DNA of 64,000 bases, taken from the NCBI GenBank assembly GCA_022710975.1, contig JAKLGA010000002.1, positions 62,001-126,000 on the forward strand, read 5' to 3'. The notes beneath the pieces are model-generated. The model made no database searches, was not told where the DNA came from, and worked only from the letters and a program-made list of their open reading frames with translations. Positions 8,611 through 17,185 of this stretch are shown here, piece after piece. Source of the stretch: Myxococcota bacterium. Lineage in GTDB: Bacteria; Myxococcota; B64-G9. Each line of letters opens with the position of its first letter. Within the stretch, counting starts at the first letter, position 1. Made by a program: the position numbers and the translations under genes.

Positions 8611-9258
8611 ATGCCCTTCGCGCTCGTCGCCGGGTTCCTGCTGCTGGCCTGCAGCGCCAGCCAGTGCGTGCCGGGCGACCAGGAGTCCGGGTCCGGGGTG
8701 CTCTTCGCCACCCCCTTCTTCGTGGCCTGCACGCTGGGCATCCTGCGGCTCCTGCTGGCCCTGTGGCGCGGGGCCCGGCCGGAGCTCGGCATGCGCTGGC
8801 TGCCCGGGCTGTGCGGCGTCTGGGTCAGCTTCGTCCTGGGGCTGGGGGCCATGGTGTACCTGGGGGTGAAGGCGGACAGCTACGCCCTGGAGGAGGCGTT
8901 CTCGCTGGCCGGCATGGCCTTCGCGCTGGTCGGCAGCCTGGTCCTGGGGCTGACGCTGATCGTCTGGCGCGTCTGGCTGGCCGTCCGCCCGGCCTCGGCC
9001 TTCACCTGGGCCTGGTTGCCGCCCACGTTGCTGCTGGTGCTGCCGGCCCTGCCCATGGCCACCGGGGCGACCCAGGACGCCATGGACTTCATGCTGGTGC
9101 CCTGGGCCCTCGGCGGGTTCTTCGGCGCCCCCGTCAGCGGCCTGATGCTCATCGCGTTGCTGATCGAGGCCGGCGTGCGCCGCTCCCGGGCCAGGCGCGC
9201 CGCCAGCGCGGTCACCGCGCCCCCACCTCCGCCCCCACCGCCGCCCCAGGCGAGCTGA
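8611..9258 (+). CDS. Integral membrane protein of unknown function, paralogue A
   Basis: A 215-residue protein with about five membrane helices, starting at an ATG behind a GGGGGAGGAAGG site. It is clearly paralogous to the next gene: both begin MP(F/Y)ALVA, carry a C-x-P-x-D box after helix 1, and share WRVWL, RP, AFTW, LPP and LPALPM in the second half. A Pro run (about eleven prolines near residues 202-212) forms a disordered C-terminal tail absent from the paralogue. No family recognised. The gene lies between the cation transporter (27-base gap) and its paralogue (10-base gap). Confidence 0.82.
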   Translation: MPFALVAGFLLLACSASQCVPGDQESGSGVLFATPFFVACTLGILRLLLALWRGARPELGMRWLPGLCGVWVSFVLGLGAMVYLGVKADSYALEEAFSLAGMAFALVGSLVLGLTLIVWRVWLAVRPASAFTWAWLPPTLLLVLPALPMATGATQDAMDFMLVPWALGGFFGAPVSGLMLIALLIEAGVRRSRARRAASAVTAPPPPPPPPPQAS

Positions 9259-9268
9259 AGGAGATCCC

Positions 9269-9886
9269 ATGCCCTACGCGCTCGTGGCCCTGCTGCTGCT
9301 GCTCGCCACCGAGGCCACCCGCTGCGGGCCCGACGACGGCGAGGCCGCCGGCGCCGTGTTCCTGGCCGCCCCCCTGTTCATCGCCGTGGGGATGGGGCTG
9401 CTCCAGCTCCTGCGGCTGCTGTGGCGCCCCGCGCGGCCCGGGCTGCGCTTCGGCGTCGCGCCGAGCCACGTGGCGCTCGGCGTGTGCCTGCTGCTGGGCA
9501 TCGCCGGCGTCGCGCTCAGCACCATGCGCCACACCGATCCCGGCGGCGCGGTGAGCACCCAGCTCGACTTCGACCTCGTGCTCATCGCCATCCTGATGGT
9601 GGGCCCGAGCTACCTTAGCCTGCTGCTGGTCACCTGGCGGGTGTGGCTGTGGAGGAGGCCGGAGACGGCCTTCACCTGGTCCTGCCTGCCGCCGCTGCTC
9701 GTGCTGCTGCTGCCGGCCCTGCCCATGCTATCCGGCCTGACCGAGGGCTGGCTCGACCCGGCCATGTGGCTGTGGATGGTCCCGGGGGTGTACGGCCTGC
9801 CCACCCTCGCCATCCTGGTCGGCCTGGTCGTCGAGGCGCTGGTGCGGCGCAGGCGCGTCCCGGCAGGTGCCCCGCCCGCCGGCTGA
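9269..9886 (+). CDS. Integral membrane protein of unknown function, paralogue B
   Basis: A 205-residue protein with about five membrane helices and the same conserved landmarks as the preceding gene (MPYALVA start, RCGPDD box, TWRVWL, AFTW, LPP, LPALPM). GGAGAT lies six bases before the ATG. The two genes look like a tandem duplication that has diverged, chiefly in helices 3-4 and the C-terminal tail. The ten-base gap makes co-expression very likely, so the products may form a heteromeric membrane complex. The function is not known to me. Confidence 0.82.
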   Translation: MPYALVALLLLLATEATRCGPDDGEAAGAVFLAAPLFIAVGMGLLQLLRLLWRPARPGLRFGVAPSHVALGVCLLLGIAGVALSTMRHTDPGGAVSTQLDFDLVLIAILMVGPSYLSLLLVTWRVWLWRRPETAFTWSCLPPLLVLLLPALPMLSGLTEGWLDPAMWLWMVPGVYGLPTLAILVGLVVEALVRRRRVPAGAPPAG

Positions 9887-9917
9887 TTGTTTCCCCGAAC
9901 GGGTCTAGACTGGAGCC

Positions 9918-10796
9918 ATGCATCGGGGCTCAGACCAGGGTTGGCTGTGGCGCTGCGCCGCGCTCGTGGCTGCGCTCGGGGCCCCCGCCTGCACGGATCC
10001 CGGCGTGCTGGACGGCAAGGACTGCGATCCCGCCGGGCGCTGCCTGGAGGGCTACCTGTGCGATCCCTCCGCCTGGAGCTGCCTGGCCCACGCCGGCCGG
10101 CTGCTGGCCGAGGCCGCCCTGGCGGCGGGGAAGGTCGAGATCGACGCGGACCGGGAGGAGTGGGACGGGGTCCAGCGCCTCCCCTTGACCAAGCTCGGTT
10201 GGGGGACGGCGCCCGAGTCCGCCGCGGACTTCGCCTGCGCCTTCGGCGCCCTGTGGGACCGGCGGGGGCTCTACCTGCTGGTCGAGTGCCAGGACGAGGC
10301 CCACCCCGCACCCGACTCCGGCGCCGACCTCCACGAGGACGACTGCGTCGAGGTGTTCCTGGACCTCGATCCGTCCACCCGCCAGAGCGCCTACGCGCGG
10401 GACTCGAACCAGCTCCTGGTCACCGCCGCGGCCGAGCTCCAGGAGTACCCGGCCCACCCCTGGGGCTGGAGCGGGAGCGCCGCCCACCGCGCCGAGGGCG
10501 GCGCGTGGTGGCTCGAGCTGCGCCTGGACTGGCCCGACGATCTGCCTCCACCCGAGGCCGGCGCGCTGCTCGGGTTCGATCTCGCGGCGGACGACGACGA
10601 CGGCGAGGGCGGCGACGCGTTGCGCGAGCGCCAGCTCTTCTTCAACGACGCGAGTGGCCAGGCCTGGCAGGACGCGAGCCTGTTCGGCTGGCTCCGCCTG
10701 CTGCCCGAGGGCACCGACCCGCACCCGGACGCCTGCGGCGACGGCAGGTGCGCCGGCCTGGAGTCGGCCGCGAGCTGTCCGGCAGACTGCCGCTGA
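9918..10796 (+). CDS. Lipoprotein with CBM9-like domain and C-terminal CGDGxC motif
   Basis: A 292-residue product. The signal peptide ends ALGAPAC (lipobox-like, Cys25). Residues about 70-265 match the carbohydrate-binding CBM9 / DOMON-like beta-sandwich pattern: IDADREEWD near the start, CAFGALWDRRGLYLLVE, and DDCVEVFLDLD, the last being a typical CBM9 calcium and ligand strand. The C-terminus ends in CGDGRC-x8-CPADC, a small disulphide module common in secreted proteins of this lineage and present again in the lipoprotein at 26359. A surface role binding glycans or cell-wall material is likely; no catalytic domain is attached. Confidence 0.82.
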   Translation: MHRGSDQGWLWRCAALVAALGAPACTDPGVLDGKDCDPAGRCLEGYLCDPSAWSCLAHAGRLLAEAALAAGKVEIDADREEWDGVQRLPLTKLGWGTAPESAADFACAFGALWDRRGLYLLVECQDEAHPAPDSGADLHEDDCVEVFLDLDPSTRQSAYARDSNQLLVTAAAELQEYPAHPWGWSGSAAHRAEGGAWWLELRLDWPDDLPPPEAGALLGFDLAADDDDGEGGDALRERQLFFNDASGQAWQDASLFGWLRLLPEGTDPHPDACGDGRCAGLESAASCPADCR

Positions 10797-10805
10797 GGGC
10801 GGGGC

Positions 10806-11621
10806 TCAACCCTGGGTGACGTTCCCGGCCCGGTTCACCAGGAAGGTGAAGCCGCGCACGCCGTTGGTGATCTCCACCCGGATGGTGTCCTCGTCGACCC
10901 GCTGGAAGGTCATGCCCAGGGTCTTCTCCCCGAACGGGGTGGCCAGGGCGTAGCTGCCGGCCTGGGGCACGGGATCGATCCAGCGCATCTCCACCCCGTC
11001 GATGTCGAGGTCCCAGCCCCCGCGGGCCGAGGTCCACTGCCGGGCGCCCTCCACCTGGATGCCCTCGGCGATGCCGCCCGCGAGCGCGGTCATGGTGCGG
11101 TCGCCGCTGCCCGTGACCCGGCCGCCGGTCGCCAGCTCGGTCCACTCGAGCTCGTGGACCACGCGCCGGCTGGCCTCGGCCGAGCTCCAGGTCACGTCCG
11201 CCGTGCCGCTGACCGACAGGCGCTGGTTGGCGAGCTCGTCCCAGACGTGGTGCACCACCAGGTTGCCCTGGGAGGCGGATACGATCTCCACGCTGTGGCT
11301 ACCGCTGAAGGTCTGGCCGTGGTAGCTGCAGCTGCCCGGGTTGGCCCCGTACACCACGGTGAGCACGGCGCCCGCGAGGGTGACCTCGGCGCAGGGGAGC
11401 TGGGACTGGATGAAGGCCCGCAGCTCCTGGGCCGCGTCCTCCACCGCCTGGCCGATGGTGAAGTGGGTGGTGATCTCCACCGTGCCGTCGGCGAAGGTGA
11501 GCGCCTGCTCGGCCCGGGAGGACTCCTCCAGGGCCTGCTGGACCTCGGCCAGGGTGAGCTCCTGGTTGCAGCCCACCGCGAGCAGCGCGCCGCACAGCCA
11601 GGCCACGTGTGTCCACCGCAT
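10806..11621 (-). CDS. Lipoprotein of unknown function
   Basis: A 271-residue product with a clear lipobox (LLAVGC, Cys18) and an AGGAGGGAG site upstream of its ATG. After a short helical segment (EVQQALEESSRAEQAL) the protein is nearly all beta-strand, with repeated two-strand hairpins of alternating polar and apolar residues, as in exported beta-barrels or jelly-roll domains. A single additional Cys pair (near residues 76 and 97) could form a disulphide. No family recognised. It converges with the CBM9-like lipoprotein gene, nine bases apart. Confidence 0.82.
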   Translation of the reverse strand: MRWTHVAWLCGALLAVGCNQELTLAEVQQALEESSRAEQALTFADGTVEITTHFTIGQAVEDAAQELRAFIQSQLPCAEVTLAGAVLTVVYGANPGSCSYHGQTFSGSHSVEIVSASQGNLVVHHVWDELANQRLSVSGTADVTWSSAEASRRVVHELEWTELATGGRVTGSGDRTMTALAGGIAEGIQVEGARQWTSARGGWDLDIDGVEMRWIDPVPQAGSYALATPFGEKTLGMTFQRVDEDTIRVEITNGVRGFTFLVNRAGNVTQG

Positions 11622-11695
11622 GACTTCTCCCTCCTGGCCAGGGGCTCGCCCCGGCTGGCAGGGAGCTTAGCACGGACGCGCGCGGCCGGGGAGGC

Positions 11696-13543
11696 TCAGC
11701 TCGGGAAGACCACCTCGAGCGGGCTCTTGTCCCGGCCCGCGGCGGCCTCGAAGATGGCGAAGGAGTGCGGCAGCACGTTGTGGATGAAGTAGCGCGCCGA
11801 GGCCACCCGGCCGTGGTAGAAGGCCGCCTCGCTCGACTCCGCCAGCAGCTTCCGCAGGCCGGCCTCGTCCTTGGCCCCGGCCTTCTTGGCGGCCTCGAGC
11901 ACCTTGAGCTGGGCGATGCTGGCCGCCTCCAGCAGGTAGTGGGCCATGGCCACGTGGCCGAAGGCCTCCAGGAAGGGCGTCGTGTGCAGCAGCGCGTAGC
12001 CCGGGTCCTTGCCCAGGCCCACGGCCAGGTCGGTGGCCGCCTTGCCGAGGGCGCCGGAGGCCTTCTCCAGCCGCTCGGCCAGCGGCGCGAGCTCGGCCTT
12101 GCGGGCCGTGGCGCAGCCCTGGGCGACCAGGCCCAGGAAGTCCTTGAGCCACTCGCCCTTGTTGCGGGCGATCTTGCGGCCGAGCAGGTCCATGGCCTGG
12201 ATGCCGTTGGTGCCCTCGTACAGGGAGGAGATCTTCTGATCGCGCAGGTACTGCTCCACGGGGTATTCCTGGCAGTAGCCGTAGCCTCCGAAGCACTGCA
12301 CCGCCATCTCGTTGACGCGGAAGCCCTGGTCCGAGCCGTAGGCCTTGCAGATCGGGGTCAGCAGCTCCACCAGCCCCTGGAACCGGCTGCGCACCTTCTC
12401 GTCCGGATCGTGGCGGGACAGGTCGAGGTACTTGGCCACGCTCAGCATGAGCGAGCGCATGCCGTCCACGGTGGCCTTCATGTGCAGCAGCATGCGTCGC
12501 ACGTCGGGGTGGTTGACGATCTGGGTGCGGGGGGCGTCCTGGCTCTTGGCGTCGAAGGCCGCGCCCTGCGTGCGCTCCTGGGCGTAGGCCAGCGCGCACT
12601 GGTAGGCGGCCGCGGCCAGGCTCAGGCCCTGCAGGCCCACCGCCAGGCGCTCCTCGTTCATCATCTGGAACATGCAGGCCATGCCCTGGTTCTCTTCTCC
12701 CAGCAGCCAGCCCACGCACTTGCCCTCGTCGCCGAAGTTCAGCGTACAGGTGGGCGATGCCTTCATGCCCATCTTGTGCTCGATGTTGCCGCAGCCCATG
12801 TCGTTGCGCGCGCCCAGCGAGCCGTCCGGGTTGACCAGGAACTTGGGCACCAGGAACAGGCTGATGCCCTTCGTGCCGGCCGGGGCGCCCTCGATGCGCG
12901 CCAGCACCGCGTGGATGATGTTCGGGGTGTAGTCGTGCTCGCCGGCGGTGATGAAGATCTTGTTGCCGGAGATCAGGAAGTGGTCGCCCGCGCGCTTGGC
13001 GGTGGTCTTCAGGTTGCCCACGTCGCTGCCGGCCGAGGGCTCGGTCAGGCACATGGTGCCGCCCCACTCGCCCGAGAGCATGCGCGCCACGTAGATCTTC
13101 TTCAGCTCCTCGGTGCCGAACCGCTCGATCAGGTGGGCCGTGCCCTCGGTCAGGGTCTGGGTCAGGAAGAAGGCCACGTTTGCGCCGGAGAAGACCTCGG
13201 ACACGGCGAACTTCATCATGTGGGGCAGGCCCTGGCCGCCGTACTCGGGCGGCTGCACCATGCCGACCCAGCCGCCCTGCACGAACTCCTGGTAGACCTC
13301 CCGGAAGCCCGCGGGCATGGTCACCACGCCCTTGTCGAACTGGGCCCCGACCCGGTCGCCGATCTTGTTCAGCGGGGCCAGCTTCTCGACGGCCACCTTG
13401 ACCGCCTCGCCCAGCACCATGTCGAACAGCTCGCGGTTGCACTCCCGGTAGGCCTCGAGGCCGCACAGCCGATCGAGGCTGCACTGCTCGAACAGCACGA
13501 AGTCGATGTCCCGCCGGTTGACCGAGAACTCGGTGGTCGCCAT
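11696..13543 (-). CDS. Acyl-CoA dehydrogenase, long form (FadE5/DmdC-like)
   Basis: A 615-residue flavoenzyme starting at the ATG behind AAGGAGG. It has all three acyl-CoA dehydrogenase domains plus the roughly 130-residue C-terminal helical extension of the long FadE5/DmdC-type subgroup. Recognisable parts are the FAD-binding CLTEPSAGSD block (165-174), the catalytic glutamate E443 in LYEGTNGIQ, and QCFGGYGYCQEYPVE (about 416-430). It would oxidise an acyl-CoA to the 2,3-enoyl-CoA with electrons passing to ETF; the chain length is unknown. No beta-oxidation partners lie next to it. The WYL-regulator pair lies 130 bases upstream on the same strand and could regulate it. Confidence 0.95.
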   Translation of the reverse strand: MATTEFSVNRRDIDFVLFEQCSLDRLCGLEAYRECNRELFDMVLGEAVKVAVEKLAPLNKIGDRVGAQFDKGVVTMPAGFREVYQEFVQGGWVGMVQPPEYGGQGLPHMMKFAVSEVFSGANVAFFLTQTLTEGTAHLIERFGTEELKKIYVARMLSGEWGGTMCLTEPSAGSDVGNLKTTAKRAGDHFLISGNKIFITAGEHDYTPNIIHAVLARIEGAPAGTKGISLFLVPKFLVNPDGSLGARNDMGCGNIEHKMGMKASPTCTLNFGDEGKCVGWLLGEENQGMACMFQMMNEERLAVGLQGLSLAAAAYQCALAYAQERTQGAAFDAKSQDAPRTQIVNHPDVRRMLLHMKATVDGMRSLMLSVAKYLDLSRHDPDEKVRSRFQGLVELLTPICKAYGSDQGFRVNEMAVQCFGGYGYCQEYPVEQYLRDQKISSLYEGTNGIQAMDLLGRKIARNKGEWLKDFLGLVAQGCATARKAELAPLAERLEKASGALGKAATDLAVGLGKDPGYALLHTTPFLEAFGHVAMAHYLLEAASIAQLKVLEAAKKAGAKDEAGLRKLLAESSEAAFYHGRVASARYFIHNVLPHSFAIFEAAAGRDKSPLEVVFPS

Positions 13544-13673
13544 GGAAAGCCTCCTTGGGTAGCCCGCGATCGGAATAGCACGCCGGCCGCGGGCGGCGCA
13601 ACCCATTTTTGACGCGGGAATCAAGTCCGCGGCAGCGGGAGAAAACGGTCTCTTTCGAGGGAGTTGGCTGGTC

Positions 13674-14648
13674 TCAGGCGTAGCGGGCCAGGGCCTCGCG
13701 GGCCTCGGCGCGGAGCCGCTCGGCCAGCTCCGCGGGCTCCAGGATCTCGGCCCGGCCCCCCAGCGCGGCCACGGTGGTCAGCACGTACTCGTCCGACACG
13801 TCGTGGAGCACGACCCGGAGCGTGCCGTCCGGGGAGTCCTGGAGGTGCTCCGGCCGGTACCGCTCCCGCACCCAGCGCGCCACCTCCGCGGCGAAGCGGA
13901 GCACCACCCGGCGCCCGCCCACGGTGGGCAGGGTCAGGGCCGCGTCCAGGAAGGCGCCAGGCTCGAAGCCCGCCGGCGGATCGAAGATGGTCTCGCACAG
14001 CGCGGCCGTCTGGATGCGGCTCACCCGGAAGGCGCGCGGCTCGTCCCGCTCGGTGCAGTGCGCCACCAGGTACCACACGCCGCCCCGCAGCTGCAGCCCG
14101 AGCGGCTGGACCACCCGCCGGGTGACCTGGCCCTTACCCGCGCTGTAGTGCAGGATCTCGAGCTCGCGGTGCTCCTCGAGGGCCTGGCGCAGCACGGGCA
14201 GCAGCGGCAGCCCCGCGCCGCTCGGCAGCACGGCGAAGTGGGCCGAGAGCTGCTCGAACAGCGCCCGCGTCTCGGCCGGCAGGGAGCCCAGGATCTTCCC
14301 CAGCGCGACCCGCATGGCCGTGGCCGCGTCCGCCAGGCGCTCGTCGGTCACGAAGAGCTGCGCCGCGGTGGCCAGCGCCAGGGTCTCGGCGGCGGTGAAG
14401 CGCGGGGCCTTGACCAGGGACTGGGGCAGGTCGACGAACACCCGCCCGCCCTCCACGTAGATGTCCAGCATGTCCCCGGGCATGAAGGGCGGCCGCCCGA
14501 CCAGCAGCAGGAAGTCGATCTCGCGCTCGAGCCCGGCCTCGTCCATCCCCAGGCGGGCGGCCAGCTCCGCGAGCGGCACGCCCCGGTGCCGGTAGACGTA
14601 CGGCACGAGCAGCAGCAGCGTGCGCAGGCGGTCGTGGAGGTCGCTCAC
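13674..14648 (-). CDS. WYL-domain transcriptional regulator, second of a PafBC-like pair
   Basis: A 324-residue protein starting at a GTG that overlaps the stop of the preceding gene (GTGA, 14645-14648). An N-terminal winged-helix-like region (about 1-65) is followed by a linker helix region, a WYL domain (about 175-245, with RRVVQPLGLQLRGGVWYLVAH) and a C-terminal WCX-type beta domain. In mycobacteria the coupled PafB and PafC proteins activate DNA-damage genes in response to single-stranded DNA; the overlap and size match that arrangement, but whether this pair senses DNA damage here is inference. Confidence 0.9.
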   Translation of the reverse strand: MSDLHDRLRTLLLLVPYVYRHRGVPLAELAARLGMDEAGLEREIDFLLLVGRPPFMPGDMLDIYVEGGRVFVDLPQSLVKAPRFTAAETLALATAAQLFVTDERLADAATAMRVALGKILGSLPAETRALFEQLSAHFAVLPSGAGLPLLPVLRQALEEHRELEILHYSAGKGQVTRRVVQPLGLQLRGGVWYLVAHCTERDEPRAFRVSRIQTAALCETIFDPPAGFEPGAFLDAALTLPTVGGRRVVLRFAAEVARWVRERYRPEHLQDSPDGTLRVVLHDVSDEYVLTTVAALGGRAEILEPAELAERLRAEAREALARYA

Positions 14649-15655
14649 GGCTGCCCCTCCCCCGCCAGGCGCGCGAGCGCCGCGCGGGCCAGCGCGCGGA
14701 GCTCCGGCGGCTCCAGCGCCACGGCCCGCCCCCGGTAGGCGAGCAGCGTGGGCAGCAGGCCCTCGAGGGAAGTGCACTCCAGGCTGACCACGCGCGCCTC
14801 GCCCTCCTCGCGCACCTCGAGCGCCTCCGGGCCCAGCTCGGCCGCGGCGGCCTCGGCCACGGGCGGCTCGAAGCGCAGCACGGCCCGCACCGGCGGGTGG
14901 GCCCTGAGCTGCCAGGGCTCGCGGGGCACGTGCGCGGTGAGCTCGAAGCCCGCGGGCCACTCGAAGTCGGGGCTGCGGGGCTTCAGCGGGTTGACCGCCA
15001 GGCCGCGGATGCGATCCACGTGGAAGAGGCGCACGGCGTCCCGGAGCTGGCAGTGGGCCACCAGGATCCACACCCCGCGGCGGTACACCAGGCCGTAGGG
15101 GTGGACCTTGCGCTGGGTGATCTCGTCCTTCCACAGCCCGTGGTAGGTCAACGTCACCAGCTTGCGCTCGGCGATGGCCCTGCGCAGCACCTCGAGGTGC
15201 TCGCGCTGCCGCAGGCCGGCGGTCGGCGCGCTGCGGGCCAGCGGCACGCTGCGCACGCTCCGGGCGCCGCCCTCGGGCGAGGTCGCCAGGCTGATCTTGT
15301 TCAGCGCCAGCACCAGATCGCGCTGGAACGGGGAGCCCTCCAGGTCCAGCGCGGCCGAGCCGGCCAGGAACAGCAGCGCCAGCTCCTCGGGCCCCAGGTC
15401 GAGGGCCGGCTGGCCGTAGCGCTGGCGCTCGATCAGGTAGCCCTCCTTCTCGTACTCGTCCCCCAGGCACAGCTTCAGCGGCAGGCCCAGCGCCAGGATG
15501 TCCGCCTTGTCGCGCTCGAACTTGCGCGCGATGGCGTCCTCGTGGCCCTGCCCGTAGTCCTCGGGGAAGGCGTGCTGGATCTCCTCGAAGGACAGCGGTT
15601 CGCGGGTGTGCAGCAGGAGCGCGACCAGGTCCAGGAGACGTTCAGCCTTGTCCAC
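14645..15655 (-). CDS. WYL-domain transcriptional regulator, first of a PafBC-like pair
   Basis: A 336-residue protein with an N-terminal helix-turn-helix-like region (LSFEEIQHAFPEDY, with an adjacent segment resembling RKFERDKADILALG), a WYL domain around 155-225 (RKVHPYGLVYRRGVWILVAH) and a WCX-type C-terminal domain. The RKFERDK segment is typical of PafB-like proteins. It overlaps the upstream HEAT-repeat gene by 14 bases and the downstream WYL gene by four, so lipoprotein, HEAT protein and both regulators are translationally linked. Members of this family often respond to nucleic-acid ligands through the WYL pocket. Confidence 0.9.
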   Translation of the reverse strand: MDKAERLLDLVALLLHTREPLSFEEIQHAFPEDYGQGHEDAIARKFERDKADILALGLPLKLCLGDEYEKEGYLIERQRYGQPALDLGPEELALLFLAGSAALDLEGSPFQRDLVLALNKISLATSPEGGARSVRSVPLARSAPTAGLRQREHLEVLRRAIAERKLVTLTYHGLWKDEITQRKVHPYGLVYRRGVWILVAHCQLRDAVRLFHVDRIRGLAVNPLKPRSPDFEWPAGFELTAHVPREPWQLRAHPPVRAVLRFEPPVAEAAAAELGPEALEVREEGEARVVSLECTSLEGLLPTLLAYRGRAVALEPPELRALARAALARLAGEGQP

Positions 15656-16427
15656 TCGACGGTTCCTCCGCGGGGGAGTTCACCCAGCGGCCCTTGATCT
15701 TGCCCGCCTTGTCCACCCCCAGGCCCTCGGGCAGGCTGTCCTCGACCTTCTTGCGGTGGCCCTTGACCGACCAGCCGAGCCGCTGCAGGGCGTCGGCCAC
15801 GGAGGCCCGCAGGCGCATCGGCGACTCCTCGTCGGTCAGCAGATCCAGCATGGGCTCGCGCGCCGCCTCATCGGCCCGGCGGACCAGCACGGCCAGCGCC
15901 TCCAGGCGCACCTCGTCGCGGTGGTCGCGCAGGAAGGGCACCACGGCGCCCACCACGCGCGGGTCCTCGAGCTCCGCGAGCTGGGCCAGCAGCGAGACCT
16001 TGCGCTCGGGCTCGCGCACGTAGGAGGTGCCCATCTCCTGCAGCACCTCGATGATCACCCCGGCCGCCTCGGACTGGCTGGCCACCTTGCGCAGCACCTT
16101 GAGCGGCCAGGCCACCGGCACCGTGGCCGCGTCCTTGCGCTTGAGGTAGTCGGCGATGGACGGGATGATCTGCGGCCCGAGCTCCACCAGGGCCTCGAAG
16201 AGATCCTCCTTCTCCTCCTCGTCGCGGATGCCCGGCTCGGCGTTGATCATGAAGCGCTCGAGCATGCCCAGGTAGCCCTCCCGTCCGCCCAGCGCGCGGA
16301 AGAAGCCGATCGCCCGGGCCCGGTCCTCCCCGTAGCCGTACCTGTTCTTGATGGCCTTCTTGTGCTTGGCGATGCGCCGGAGCTGCTGCTTCGCGCGCAG
16401 CCCCTGCCACCAGCTACTCAGGCTCAT
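15642..16427 (-). CDS. HEAT-repeat-like cytoplasmic protein
   Basis: A 261-residue all-helical protein starting at the ATG that overlaps the lipoprotein stop (ATGA, 16424-16427). From about residue 60 to 235 it contains paired amphipathic helices of HEAT type (for example EDPRVVGAVVPFLRDHRDEVRLEALAVL), with a basic N-terminus (residues 1-35). There are no enzyme motifs; HEAT arrays serve as protein-binding scaffolds. It sits between a lipoprotein and the WYL pair with overlapping ends on both sides, so it probably works with those products. Confidence 0.82.
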   Translation of the reverse strand: MSLSSWWQGLRAKQQLRRIAKHKKAIKNRYGYGEDRARAIGFFRALGGREGYLGMLERFMINAEPGIRDEEEKEDLFEALVELGPQIIPSIADYLKRKDAATVPVAWPLKVLRKVASQSEAAGVIIEVLQEMGTSYVREPERKVSLLAQLAELEDPRVVGAVVPFLRDHRDEVRLEALAVLVRRADEAAREPMLDLLTDEESPMRLRASVADALQRLGWSVKGHRKKVEDSLPEGLGVDKAGKIKGRWVNSPAEEPSSGQG

Positions 16428-17083
16428 GGTTTCACCTTCCAGGCCAGGGTGGCGACGCCGTAGGCGCTGGCGAGCTTGAGCGTCAGCTCGCCCACGGCGG
16501 GGTCCAGCACCGGTTGGCCGCTGGCCTGGACCTCGGGGAAGGTCACCAGGTAGGACCGGCCGAAGTCGTTGAGGTACGGGAAGAAGGCCTTCAGGTTGGG
16601 GCCGCGCCCCTCGAACCGCACGATGCTGATCGGGGGCACGCCGTTCTGCCCCCAGCCGCCCCACAGCCCCAGCCGCCAGACCGAGTTCGTCTCGTCCAGG
16701 TTGTTCCAGTTGAAGGAGGTCATGTCGGCGAACACGAAGAACTCGTGGGTGCTCCCGGCCGAGCCGGTGATCTTCTCCAGATCCGTGTCCACCTTGCCCG
16801 GATCGATGCCGAAGATCGTGACGTACTGCTCGCGCAGCGCCGCGCGCAGGTCGGGCGCCAGGTAGGTGGTGTGGACCACCATGATGCGATCTTCCTTGTG
16901 GTAGATCGCGTCCGAGCGGGTCCACTTGCCGAGCAGCTCCTCGTAACGATCCTCGAGCTTCTGCGGGCCGCGCATGTTGGGAGACGGGGTGCATCCCGCG
17001 GCCGCCCCGGCGAGCAGAAAGACGAGCGCAAGCCACGGACGCGGCAGGGTAATCAGCGTTGGATGGGCATGGCGACCTGGCAA
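16424..17083 (-). CDS. Lipoprotein of unknown function
   Basis: A 219-residue product. I place the start at TTG 17083, six bases after GGGAGG. The signal peptide is hydrophobic around residues 16-30 and ends AGAAAGC, a good lipobox (Cys31). The mature part begins with a helical segment (KLEDRYEELLGKWTRSD) and continues as a compact alpha/beta domain with conserved-looking HEFFVFADMTSFNW and NPP-like stretches. I do not recognise the family. It is the first gene of the coupled lipoprotein-HEAT-WYL-WYL unit; a TTGACG-N17-CAAGAT promoter-like site lies at 17131-17159. Confidence 0.83.
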   Translation of the reverse strand: MPGRHAHPTLITLPRPWLALVFLLAGAAAGCTPSPNMRGPQKLEDRYEELLGKWTRSDAIYHKEDRIMVVHTTYLAPDLRAALREQYVTIFGIDPGKVDTDLEKITGSAGSTHEFFVFADMTSFNWNNLDETNSVWRLGLWGGWGQNGVPPISIVRFEGRGPNLKAFFPYLNDFGRSYLVTFPEVQASGQPVLDPAVGELTLKLASAYGVATLAWKVKP

Positions 17084-17130
17084 CCTGCGCCTCCCTCGGG
17101 GTGGGCTCGGGACCGCCCGGATGCGCCCGG

Positions 17131-17159
17131 ATCTTGCACCCGGCCCCCGCCTCCGTCAA
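17131..17159 (-). promoter_or_regulatory. Putative promoter of the lipoprotein-HEAT-WYL operon
   Basis: On the minus strand TTGACG (17159-17154) and CAAGAT (17136-17131) are separated by 17 bases, about 48 bases upstream of the TTG start. Confidence 0.55.
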
Positions 17160-17185
17160 GCGCCCAGGCCCGAATTCCTCGTGCG

